Shown: positions 26,111 through 33,831 of the stretch, piece by piece
Layout: every line of letters starts with the position of its first letter
How positions within the stretch are numbered: position 1 is the first letter of the stretch
Origin: Rhodobacter sp.
Lineage (GTDB): Bacteria > Pseudomonadota > Alphaproteobacteria > Rhodobacterales > Rhodobacteraceae
Direction: 5' to 3'
NCBI GenBank assembly: GCA_013821825.1
Contig: PNJK01000038.1
Coordinates: forward strand, 1 to 33,863
DNA length: 33,863 bases
The notes under the pieces: model-generated
Databases searched by the model: none
What the model was told of the DNA's origin: nothing
The model's input: the letters and a program-made list of their open reading frames with translations, nothing else
Translations under genes and position numbers: made by a program

Positions 26111-26122
26111 ACCGTATTTGAC
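26111..26122 (+). repeat. 12-bp direct repeat, right copy (ACCGTATTTGAC)
   Basis: This matches 23441-23452 exactly. It lies 8 bases outside the IS right end and just beyond the 3' end of the radical SAM operon, so it may mark the border between the mobile segment and that operon. Confidence 0.4.
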
Positions 26123-26141
26123 ACTATCCGCTAGGACTGAC

Positions 26142-27143
26142 CTAAACGATTGCGCCAAGTGACGCATCGCCATGTGCGACCGTCGCAGTGTGCGCAGGCC
26201 GCAGGAAGTCCAGTACCCAGCAGTTCGCGCAGGGCTCAGGAATATCTCCATCACGCAGGGCTCCGGCCATGGCGTTGCGGCGGGCGACAATGCCCGGGGC
26301 GGGATCTTTGCCGACGCGCCCGAACGACCATCGAACATCCTTGACATGGCAGCAGGGCATGAAATCGCCCTCGGCCGAGATGTAGCCACCCTGAACCAGC
26401 CATGGGCAAGTCGGCGGCCCTGACCAGAGGTCTTCGAAAAGGCGCGGGTAGAAGCCAACGTCGCGTCCCGACTTGTCGATGGTGTCGTCCTCGTCAAAGC
26501 GCTTGCGGAGCGCTTCGACCTTGCCCGTCTCGTCGGCCGACAGCATCTCCGAGACCATCAGCGGTGTATAGGCGCTGACATAGGTCTGCTGATCCTGCAG
26601 GCCCTGGAACCAGATACCGCCGTCAAGGCCAAGGCTGCGGTAAAGCGCGATGATGTCTTCCGCCTCGGCCAGGGTGCTTTTCAGAACGGTGACGTTCAGG
26701 CCGATGACCGGACGCCTGCGCCCGCTTGCATTGCGCGCATCACGCAGGCGGGCAATGCCTTCAAGGACCTTGCCGAATGCGCCACCCCGTATCGTTTTGA
26801 ACCGTGCGGCATCGGGCGATTCCAGCGAGACGCCCACGCGCTCGATGGGAAGGGAGAGGATACGCTCCACCCGCTCGTCGCTAAGCAAGCTACCGTTTGT
26901 GATCATCGAGATCGATGCCCCAGCGCCCGCCGCCCCTTCGGCGATCCGGAAGAAGTTACGGTTCAGAAGCGGTTCGCCCTCGCCCTGCAACTCGACAGCC
27001 TGAAGGGTTGGAAAGGCCCGGAAGACGGCGTCGGAGATTGCCAGCGGCAAATCGGTCTGGTGCATCGTCCGACCGACGCAGAAGCCGCAGGTGTAGTTGC
27101 AGCGCGTCGTTGGTTCGATCTGAAGGAACTTTACCTCGGTCAT
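26142..27143 (-). CDS. Radical SAM enzyme with SPASM-like C-terminus
   Basis: A 333-residue radical SAM protein. The [4Fe-4S]/SAM site is RCNYTCGFC with cysteines 15, 19 and 22. GEGEPLLN (the glycine-rich SAM-binding strand) and MITNGSLL follow. The C-terminus has a cysteine set, CPW, then MPCCHVKD, then CANCW, that fits a SPASM or twitch domain holding further iron-sulfur clusters. SPASM enzymes commonly modify peptides or proteins. It is the last gene of the seven-gene operon; its ATG shares ATGA with the stop of the SPL-like gene. The substrate is unknown. The absence of a signal or membrane segment places it in the cytosol. Confidence 0.87.
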   Translation of the reverse strand: MTEVKFLQIEPTTRCNYTCGFCVGRTMHQTDLPLAISDAVFRAFPTLQAVELQGEGEPLLNRNFFRIAEGAAGAGASISMITNGSLLSDERVERILSLPIERVGVSLESPDAARFKTIRGGAFGKVLEGIARLRDARNASGRRRPVIGLNVTVLKSTLAEAEDIIALYRSLGLDGGIWFQGLQDQQTYVSAYTPLMVSEMLSADETGKVEALRKRFDEDDTIDKSGRDVGFYPRLFEDLWSGPPTCPWLVQGGYISAEGDFMPCCHVKDVRWSFGRVGKDPAPGIVARRNAMAGALRDGDIPEPCANCWVLDFLRPAHTATVAHGDASLGAIV

Positions 27144-28057
27144 CGCGCATCTCCTTGCTGGGGTGGTTTGAGAGGGGCTAGCGGGGCGGGGCTGCCTGAT
27201 TTGCGCAGGGTCGAGGGATCGGCATGGTCGATGACCCGGCCCAGCCGGAGTTCCAGCCCATGCTTGTCCAGAAGTCGGACGACGAGTTCTGAGAGCCTTT
27301 GCCGCCGAGCGGGGTCGGCATGCGCGACGACAAAGCGCGCGGCTTCGGTCTGATCGACCGACATCACCGATTGCAGGCGGAGCATCAGAGGCCTGGCCAC
27401 GTTTAGAAGCTCAGCATAGACGAAGCGGACCCCGGTCTGCGCTACGCGGCCGATCAAGGCATCCATCGCATCGGGCGCATCGACGTAATGCGTCATCAGT
27501 GGCCCGAGGAAGGCATAGGTCGGGACACCCCTTTGTGAAAGTTCACGCAGCAGGTCAAGCCGCGCCGAGTTGCGCGGTGCGCGCGCCTCGTAGATGCGGC
27601 CGATGGCGTCATCATCGGTGGTGACGGTCACGCCGACCTCGGCATGTGGCAGCGCTGACAGAAGCTCGGCATCGCGCAACAGAAGGGGGCTTTTCGTCAG
27701 AATAGACACTCGGCCCGGATAGGACCGGCGGACAAGCTCGCCCAGAATGCCGCGCGCGAGTTCGTATTTGCCTTCGGGGCCTTGCCAGGCGTCGGTGACC
27801 GAGCTGAGAAACAGCGTCGGGCCGGTTGAAAAACGGGAATGCGCGATCTCTTTGCGGAAGAGCTCGACCGCGTTGGTTTTGACGTAGACATAGTTGCCCC
27901 AGTCGTCGCGCGACTTGCCAACGAACCGCCCCATGAAGGAGGCGTAGCAATAGGAACAGGCGAAGGAGCAGCCGGTATAGGGGTTGATCACGTAATCCGT
28001 ATCCGGCAACCGGCTTGGCACGATGATCGAAGAGGCTTCCTGTTCGACGATCTGCAT
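27140..28057 (-). CDS. Radical SAM enzyme, SPL/Rv2578c-like family
   Basis: A 305-residue radical SAM protein with NPYTGCSFACSYCYA (cysteines 30, 34 and 37). That arrangement, with a following Tyr, is typical of the spore photoproduct lyase-like SplB/Rv2578c group. Downstream ILTKSPLLLRD and VTVTTDDD match the same group. True DNA photoproduct repair is not implied: these relatives are of mixed or unknown function. ATG 28057 is chosen, as the longer frame would run into the previous gene. It begins 10 nt after the regulator stop and overlaps the next gene by ATGA. It may make a second modification in the pathway. Confidence 0.83.
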   Translation of the reverse strand: MQIVEQEASSIIVPSRLPDTDYVINPYTGCSFACSYCYASFMGRFVGKSRDDWGNYVYVKTNAVELFRKEIAHSRFSTGPTLFLSSVTDAWQGPEGKYELARGILGELVRRSYPGRVSILTKSPLLLRDAELLSALPHAEVGVTVTTDDDAIGRIYEARAPRNSARLDLLRELSQRGVPTYAFLGPLMTHYVDAPDAMDALIGRVAQTGVRFVYAELLNVARPLMLRLQSVMSVDQTEAARFVVAHADPARRQRLSELVVRLLDKHGLELRLGRVIDHADPSTLRKSGSPAPLAPLKPPQQGDAR

Positions 28058-28067
28058 GGCGGCCTCG

Positions 28068-29165
28068 CTAGATGAGCGCTGCAAGGTGGCGGTTGCTCGC
28101 GAAGGCCACCGCGTATCCGCCGGGCACCGGCTGCAGAAGGCCCTGCGCGGCAAGCGCTTCGGCGCTGGCGCGCTGGTCCGGCCCGATCACTGCAAAACGT
28201 CCCAGTCGGGCGACAAGGTCGAAGACCGTGTGATCGGCGGCACGCGCAATCTCGGACCGCGGCGTCTCGACATGGTCGATGACATGGCCGATCACCTCGG
28301 CAAAGGGGACCGCTGCTGCGGCAAGCGGAGCGAGCTTGCGAAGAATGTGGCGCTCTACCACGGCCGGGTTCCGGCTTTGCCGCGCGGAAAATCCGGCCGT
28401 CCCGCTATCGGTTCCGAATATGAACAGGGTCGTATCATCGACAAGGAACATCGAGCCGGAAAAGGCCGCCGCAGGCGCGATGCGAAGGTCGATGCGCATA
28501 TCCTTGGTATCGCGCGTCACGATGTCGATGCCATGGACAAAAATCTCGTCTACCGTGGCGTAGCGGGTATAGCGCACGCCCCTTGCGCAACAGGCCACGA
28601 TGGCGGGCCAGAAGAGCGCTGTTTGCGGCAGGCGTGGCGGGCGTTCGGCCGACACGACGCTGGTCCGCGCATCGTAAAGTGCGCCGCTGCAGGCCAGCGC
28701 GAACTGGTCGGTGTCGTCAAAGTTCTTGCGGTACCAAAACGGTGACTTGCCCTGGTTCGGGACAAGGGCGATGGCCGCCGAGCGGATGGCAGCGATGCCC
28801 GCTGCGCGCGCCTCGCCCGGCATTGGCATCACGTGAAGCCCCGAGACAGCATCGGTTGCTGTGCGCCAAAGCGTGTCGAACATCAGCGCGTCCCAGACCT
28901 GCGCTGGCGATATCGCGACAAAGCGGGTTCGTTCGGTGTCGCGCTGTTCGCTGATCAGGCACAGGAGCACCAGCTTGCGCAGCGCAGCCCGCAGGCAGTC
29001 GGGCTCTATGCGGGTCGCTATGAGCAACTGCTGGAATGAGACCGAGCCACAGCGAAGGATGTGGCTGTAGAGAACGGCATCGTCTTTGCGAAAGCCGAAA
29101 GCAACCATGCTGCCGCGCAGCTGTTGCTCGGCCTCGGACAGGGGCTGGGCATATCCGGCGGTCAT
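28068..29165 (-). CDS. TrmB-like winged-helix regulator
   Basis: This 365-residue protein begins with a winged HTH (about 15-90: FGFRKDDAVLYSHILRCGSV, then FQQLLIATRIEPDCLRAALRKL) like the TrmB family. A middle domain, with FGTDSGT and LVDDTTLFIFGTD, recalls the PLD-like effector domain of TrmB proteins. TrmB regulators are best known from archaea and some bacteria and bind sugars. It overlaps the glycosyltransferase stop by ATGA and precedes the SPL-like gene by 10 nt, so it is embedded in the operon rather than divergent. Probable role: feedback control of the cluster. The assignment of the C-terminal part is tentative. Confidence 0.62.
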   Translation of the reverse strand: MTAGYAQPLSEAEQQLRGSMVAFGFRKDDAVLYSHILRCGSVSFQQLLIATRIEPDCLRAALRKLVLLCLISEQRDTERTRFVAISPAQVWDALMFDTLWRTATDAVSGLHVMPMPGEARAAGIAAIRSAAIALVPNQGKSPFWYRKNFDDTDQFALACSGALYDARTSVVSAERPPRLPQTALFWPAIVACCARGVRYTRYATVDEIFVHGIDIVTRDTKDMRIDLRIAPAAAFSGSMFLVDDTTLFIFGTDSGTAGFSARQSRNPAVVERHILRKLAPLAAAAVPFAEVIGHVIDHVETPRSEIARAADHTVFDLVARLGRFAVIGPDQRASAEALAAQGLLQPVPGGYAVAFASNRHLAALI

Positions 29166-30169
29166 TGTATCACCTCTGTGGCCGGGGCTGCCCGGACCGG
29201 CCGCGAGCCCGATTTTGTGGTTGCCGCCGTGCTCCAGTCGACGCCGACGATCCCGGACGCGAGCCTTGCCTCGGCCGCAAGGTTCGCCCGGTGGCGCATG
29301 CGGTTGAAGGCATGCCAGCGAAGCAGGTCCCGCAGACCTGCCAGCAGCCGCGGCCGCGGGGCAAAGCGGGCATCGCAGTGGTAGCGCCAGTTGAAATGGC
29401 GGCGGAGTTCGTCGGCATGTTCGGGAAATGCGGCGTAAGCAGCCAGAACGCCATACCGGATGCGCACCTGCTGGCGGAAATATTCGGCGCGACGGCAGGC
29501 GGTGCGAAAGTGGATCGTGCTGCCGTGCGGAAAGACGATTGGCAGGAAGCCGGATTGCCGGAAGAGGTCACGGTGCCGCAGGTAGTAGACATTGCAGACA
29601 TAGGCGTCATCGGCAATGCCCGTCGCGTCTGGGGGAAGCTCGGGGAAGGTCGCGGCAAAGGCGCACATGCTGCCGCCGATGCAGAAGCGCGGTGCCTCTT
29701 CGGCGGGCGCGAAGGCCAGCCGGGCGACCCAGTCGGTCACTCCGGTCCAGCCTGTGGGGGTAACGATGTGGCGCGACCCGACCAGGCCTTCGACGCCGAG
29801 GCGTTCGCGAAGGGCAACAAGGGTGTAGGCATTGATGCGCAGGGTGCCGGGTGCATAGTCCTGATCGTCGTCAACGATCTGGACGATCTCGCTGCCCCCG
29901 GCGCGCGCCTGCGCAACGCCGTGGTTGATGGCGTTGTTCTTCCCCGGCGTGGTCAGCACCAGCAGATTGGACGGGACCGGGCTGGTCCTGAGGGCGTCGC
30001 GAAGCGCGCGTTCGTCCTCGGCGGCGCTGAGGTTCAGAACCACCGTCAACTGGACCTCATGCGCTTTGACGAGGTCCGTCAGGGCGCGGCACAGAGCGGG
30101 AAATGTCGCACCGAAATAGCCGACGCAGCGAAAGGTCGGGACGATGACGGATACCTTGGCCATGTTCAT
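29162..30169 (-). CDS. Family 2 glycosyltransferase
   Basis: A 335-residue GT-A fold glycosyltransferase. VSVIVPTF opens the nucleotide-binding strand. GKNNAINHGVAQAR and QIVDDDQD (D100-D102, the metal/sugar-nucleotide DxD) follow, and CIGGSMCAF with DDAYVCN forms the acceptor side. No transmembrane helices are evident, so it is cytosolic or peripheral. ATG 30169 shares ATGA with the MATE stop; a second ATG at 30163 gives MAKVSV. In the operon it probably glycosylates the product or an intermediate. It could also take part in a surface polysaccharide, but the rest of the operon does not look like one. Confidence 0.88.
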   Translation of the reverse strand: MNMAKVSVIVPTFRCVGYFGATFPALCRALTDLVKAHEVQLTVVLNLSAAEDERALRDALRTSPVPSNLLVLTTPGKNNAINHGVAQARAGGSEIVQIVDDDQDYAPGTLRINAYTLVALRERLGVEGLVGSRHIVTPTGWTGVTDWVARLAFAPAEEAPRFCIGGSMCAFAATFPELPPDATGIADDAYVCNVYYLRHRDLFRQSGFLPIVFPHGSTIHFRTACRRAEYFRQQVRIRYGVLAAYAAFPEHADELRRHFNWRYHCDARFAPRPRLLAGLRDLLRWHAFNRMRHRANLAAEARLASGIVGVDWSTAATTKSGSRPVRAAPATEVIQ

Positions 30170-31524
30170 GCTCCGGCAGGTCTATCGAGGACGGTCGAGC
30201 TAAGGCGGGTCACAGCATTCCAGCGCAAGACCATGACCGCCGCGCGGATGGTTTCGTCAATACACAGTGCCAGCCAGATGCCGACGACGCCCAACCCCGC
30301 CGGCATTGCCAGCGCATAGGCCAACGGCACCCCAAGCCCATAGAGGAGCGCAAGACTTGCCAGCACCGGGAACCGGCTGTCGCCGCGCGCGACAAGCGCC
30401 CAGCAGGTGGTATTGTAGACGGCCTTTGCCGCTTCGGTCGGGATGGCGATCAGCAGCATCCAGCGTGCAGCCGACAGGATTGCCGGATCGTCCGTGAAAA
30501 CGCCGATCAGAAGGTTGCTGACGGTTAGCATTGCAAGGGTGATCAGGGCCGCGCCCGCCGCACCGATGCGATTGGCGCTGGCCACGACGGCACGCGCTCC
30601 GGCTTCGTTGCCAGCGCCGGTCTCGTATGAGGTAAGAATCTGCGCCGCGATGGCGATGGACATCGACCAGGTCAGAACGAACATTTCGATGTTGAGCACG
30701 TAGATGCGCGTGGCAAGTGCAGTGATGCCCAGGGACGCAACGAGGACGCTGATGACCAGCCATTGAATCTGGATAGCGGCGGGCTCGATCGCCGTCGGCA
30801 CCGCCTTGGCCCAAATGCGGCGCAGCATTCCGGTCCCGCTGGGTGGCTGAAGCAGCGCGCGCCTGTCGGGGATCAGGGTCCAAAGCACCAGCGCGTTGAC
30901 CGCATAGGCAACCACGGTGGCCCCGGCGATCAGCGCCACAAGCTGCGCGACCGGAAGGCGATGCTGGAAAAACTCCAGCGCTGCAGCGTTCAATGCAGCG
31001 TTCACGATCACGGCCAAGAGCGCGGCTTTCATCTGCGGGCGCGAATTTTGGCCGGAGAGGTGAAGGGCGGCAAACGTATGCTTCAACGACAGGAAGGCCA
31101 CGCCGGGCGCCATGACTGCCATATACATGGTGGCGTGCAGTGCCGCTTCGTCGGCAAGTCCAAGCAGGCGGGGAACGTAGGCCGACGTGGCGAAAAGGAT
31201 CGCCCCTGCGCCCAAGCCAAGGCCGACGCCGTTCCAGAAAGTCGTCCGCCGCGCAAGCGCAACCGCCTCTTGATTGCCCTCTCCGTCAAGATGTGCGCTG
31301 ACGACCGATCCGGCTTGGGCCACCTGTCTGAGGATCATCGCCAAAAGACCGAACAGCGGGAACAAGGCGCCCACGGCCCCGGCAGGAAGATCTCCCAGTT
31401 GGCTGAGGAAGTAGCTGTCGGTGACAAAGGTCGTGAACAAGAGCGCAAGGTCTATGCCGATCGGCCAAGACAAGGCGCCAAGACGCGCGGCGTAGCTGCG
31501 TTCGGATGAAGCGTTCCGCGTCAT
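30166..31524 (-). CDS. MATE-family efflux transporter
   Basis: This 452-residue inner-membrane protein with about 12 hydrophobic segments matches multidrug and toxin extrusion (MATE) transporters: PIGIDLALLFTTFVTDSYFL near the start and FPLFGLLAMILRQVAQ. A second-half repeat begins around AKAVPTAIEPAAIQIQWLV. ATG 31524 has AGGAG 8 nt upstream and overlaps the previous stop by ATGA; the much longer open frame that extends upstream is a shadow of the MFS-like gene. In this operon it most likely exports the finished product or gives self-protection. Confidence 0.88.
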   Translation of the reverse strand: MTRNASSERSYAARLGALSWPIGIDLALLFTTFVTDSYFLSQLGDLPAGAVGALFPLFGLLAMILRQVAQAGSVVSAHLDGEGNQEAVALARRTTFWNGVGLGLGAGAILFATSAYVPRLLGLADEAALHATMYMAVMAPGVAFLSLKHTFAALHLSGQNSRPQMKAALLAVIVNAALNAAALEFFQHRLPVAQLVALIAGATVVAYAVNALVLWTLIPDRRALLQPPSGTGMLRRIWAKAVPTAIEPAAIQIQWLVISVLVASLGITALATRIYVLNIEMFVLTWSMSIAIAAQILTSYETGAGNEAGARAVVASANRIGAAGAALITLAMLTVSNLLIGVFTDDPAILSAARWMLLIAIPTEAAKAVYNTTCWALVARGDSRFPVLASLALLYGLGVPLAYALAMPAGLGVVGIWLALCIDETIRAAVMVLRWNAVTRLSSTVLDRPAGA

Positions 31525-32531
31525 GACGCCCTTCTCCTGAAAGGTCGGCTGCGTTGCTTGACAGCCTGGCCGACAAGGGCCGCGGTCATCAACGCGAAGA
31601 CCGCGGCGATGAAGAACAGGTTCCCCGCCGCCCCGCCAACCGCAAGCCAAAGGCAGGCGACCAGCGCACCCAGCGCATGGCCGGCGTTCTCGGTTCCCGT
31701 CAAGGCGGCTTCGTCGAAACCAAATCGCTCGCGCGCGAGGCCTGTCAGATACACAACCATGCCACCGAAGAACCCTGTCAGTATCCACAAGGTCAGCCAG
31801 GCCCAGCCTCCCGGGGTCGCGACGGCAAGCAGCACAAGCACGAAAGCCAACACGATATGGCCCCCGATCACCAGCGTTTCGGCGGGAAGTCGTCGGCCGG
31901 CCAGATGCGGCGCCGAGATATATGAAATCCAGCCCATGACAAAACCGATGGTACCGTAGACAGGTCCGTAGGTCATCGCCAGCACGACGACCACAACGGC
32001 ATAGTAGCTGAAATAGTGCATCTGGTGGGCGACAAGCGCCGCTGTGATCGTTGGCACCGGCCGCAGTCCGCCAGTCCGGCGGGTTGGCTGATGCGACCAA
32101 AGCACAGCACACCCAAGGGCCAGCACGGCGAGGGCTGCGACCGGCAATGCGCCCGGCAGCGTCATTAGCGGTGCGGTCAGGAAACCAGCCACGCGGAATG
32201 ACCGCTTCAGTGTGGTCGGGACGGTTGCCTTGCCCAGGGCCATGCGCGACAGGTTCACGACCGCGCTTAGCACCGCAACAAGTGCCAACTGGATGGCCAT
32301 GGTCGGGACAGCGATCACCGCAAGGGCCAGCGCTGCTCCACACAGGACCAATGCGCGGGTGGCTGATCGGGTCATTGTGACCGGCAGCGGCACCAATGTC
32401 CCGATCTGGTAGGCCAAGGCCGTCAGCGCCGCAGCCATGAAGGGGCCAGGACCAAGGGCAGCCGCAAGGATGATGCCCAACTCCAGAAAGCCGGACAGCA
32501 CACTGAAGGCAAGGAATGCGGCAAGTCGCAT
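31521..32531 (-). CDS. MFS-like membrane protein
   Basis: A 336-residue protein with about 10 hydrophobic stretches, for example FLELGIILAAALG, ALALAVIAVPTMAIQLALV, FYAVVVVVLAMTYG-like and LFFIAAVFALMTAALV near the end, in a layout like major facilitator transporters. I see no specific substrate motif, and it is shorter than the usual 400 residues. It starts 8 nt after the radical SAM stop and overlaps the MATE start by ATGA. A second transporter beside the MATE gene may handle precursor uptake, self-immunity or export. Confidence 0.68.
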   Translation of the reverse strand: MRLAAFLAFSVLSGFLELGIILAAALGPGPFMAAALTALAYQIGTLVPLPVTMTRSATRALVLCGAALALAVIAVPTMAIQLALVAVLSAVVNLSRMALGKATVPTTLKRSFRVAGFLTAPLMTLPGALPVAALAVLALGCAVLWSHQPTRRTGGLRPVPTITAALVAHQMHYFSYYAVVVVVLAMTYGPVYGTIGFVMGWISYISAPHLAGRRLPAETLVIGGHIVLAFVLVLLAVATPGGWAWLTLWILTGFFGGMVVYLTGLARERFGFDEAALTGTENAGHALGALVACLWLAVGGAAGNLFFIAAVFALMTAALVGQAVKQRSRPFRRRAS

Positions 32532-32539
32532 GGCCGTGT

Positions 32540-33721
32540 CTATCCGCTGGCCAACTGGAACAGGCGCAGGCTAAGCTGCTCGCGCGCTGCCGGATGGGCA
32601 GGAGAGCCCGCAAGCACCGGATCGGCCGTGTCGAATATCCGGTCAAAGGGATCGGGAAGTGACGAGTTCAGGTACGAAAAGATCTTGCAGTGGCCCCAAT
32701 TCTCGCCTGCGCGGCCGTGGAAGGCCTGGGCCTTCGGACTGTTCAGGATCACCGTCATGGGATCGCGGGCAAGGTTGCCCAGCACCCATTCCGGTCCGAG
32801 CGGCCGACCGGTTCCACCGATGGCCCAGGGCGAAGCAAGAAGGGTGCCGTCTGCCATCAACCCAAAGCTTTCGGTCACCAGATCACAGGGGTTGCCGCCC
32901 GAGCTGCTTGGCAGCCCGACGAGATGCTTCAGCGCGCACTGCACCTTGACGACCGGCCAGCCATGCTTTTCTTCAAGGCGCTTCAGGACGCCAATGGCGA
33001 AGCGGTAGTCCTCAGCCTGCGGGATTTCATGTTCCAAGAGTGTCCCCCGTCCGACCGGGAACAGCCGCATCACAAGAAGCTTGCCGATCCCTGCATCATG
33101 CAGCGTCATGTAAAGCCGCGTCAGGTGGTCTTCGTTCAGGATGGCCCGGCTCAGGGGCGTTTCGGCCCGGGTGGGGATTCCCACCTGAACGAAGGCGCGA
33201 GCCTTCTTCAGGTTTCCCGCCGCGTATCCTTCTGGACGCAGCGCCACGTCTTCCAGTGTTTCGGCATCGAACGTGAAGTTGTACTCGCCGATATGGGGGG
33301 CGATCTCGGCGGCGCGGAAGGCGCTTGACCCGGCACCCGTCACTGTCAGCGTGACATTGGCCTTGCCAAGTCGCGAGGCGGCATACTGCAATAGCGTGAA
33401 ATTCTCGCGCACCGACAAGGCGTCACCGCCCGACGCGTCGATCCGCGCCTGATAGCCCGACAGGTGGTCGATGACACGGCGCTTGGCGTCAAGGTCAAGT
33501 TCCAGACCCTTGGATTGCCGGTGTTTGGCGGCAACGTCGTAGATCGACTGGTCCTTCGTGACCTGAATTTCCTCAAATGTTTCCAGCCCGTCGGAGCGGA
33601 TTTCGATCCGGCCGCCGCGCTTCTTGACATGGACGGCATCGACACAACACACGGCACAGTCCCAAGGACAGACAAGTGTCGAATTATAGATGATGTCGAT
33701 CTTCTTTGGTGTGTCAGACAT
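32540..33721 (-). CDS. Radical SAM enzyme, CPWDCAVC type
   Basis: First gene of the operon: 393 residues with the SAM/iron-sulfur motif CPWDCAVC (cysteines 18, 22 and 25) near the N-terminus, after an Ile/Tyr-rich first strand (KIDIIYNST). A glycine-rich SAM-binding segment, DASGGDALSV, follows. The C-terminal part has further cysteines (NPCDLVTE and WGHCKIF) that could hold an auxiliary cluster. I recognise the superfamily but not the reaction. ATG 33721 is preferred to GTG 33763 because GGAG at 33730-33733 lies 8 nt upstream and 33763 lies inside the terminator. Expression probably depends on readthrough of that terminator. Confidence 0.85.
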   Translation of the reverse strand: MSDTPKKIDIIYNSTLVCPWDCAVCCVDAVHVKKRGGRIEIRSDGLETFEEIQVTKDQSIYDVAAKHRQSKGLELDLDAKRRVIDHLSGYQARIDASGGDALSVRENFTLLQYAASRLGKANVTLTVTGAGSSAFRAAEIAPHIGEYNFTFDAETLEDVALRPEGYAAGNLKKARAFVQVGIPTRAETPLSRAILNEDHLTRLYMTLHDAGIGKLLVMRLFPVGRGTLLEHEIPQAEDYRFAIGVLKRLEEKHGWPVVKVQCALKHLVGLPSSSGGNPCDLVTESFGLMADGTLLASPWAIGGTGRPLGPEWVLGNLARDPMTVILNSPKAQAFHGRAGENWGHCKIFSYLNSSLPDPFDRIFDTADPVLAGSPAHPAAREQLSLRLFQLASG

Positions 33722-33731
33722 TACCTGTTCT

Positions 33732-33783
33732 CCAAAAACAAAAAGACCCCAGGAAACAACCACTTCGGTTGTTTCCTGGGGTC
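33732..33783 (-). terminator. Strong intrinsic terminator before the radical SAM operon
   Basis: A perfect 17-bp stem, GACCCCAGGAAACAACC (33745-33761) with its complement at 33767-33783, has a 5-nt loop. On the minus strand it is followed by TTTTTGTTTTTGG. The ribosome site of the first radical SAM gene (GGAG) begins within the end of this run. It therefore ends, or partly ends, transcription of whatever lies to the right, and acts as an attenuator for the operon. Confidence 0.88.
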
Positions 33784-33831
33784 TCTGCCTTACGGCGTCG
33801 GCTGGGCCGATTCTCCCCTAGATTGTTATCT
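33784..33831 (-). promoter_or_regulatory. Possible structured leader preceding the terminator
   Basis: On the minus strand this stretch contains TCGGC-CCA-GCCGA and GCC-GTAA-GGC hairpins. It also has a GGGG (33815-33818) that could pair with the ACCCC of the terminator's 5' arm on the same strand (33779-33783). Such pairing would compete with the terminator, as in attenuators or riboswitches. It matches no riboswitch class I can name. The structure is speculative. Confidence 0.3.

Noticed and set aside
15360-26129. Shared 10-mer TTGACACTAT at 15360 and 26119 as a common regulatory box
   Set aside because: It contains a -35-like TTGACA, so a chance match between promoter-like sequences is the simpler explanation.
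30166-32646. An 826-residue frame covering MATE and more
   Set aside because: The upstream 370 residues are the MFS-like gene read in another frame; MATE homology starts at ATG 31524 with a good ribosome site.
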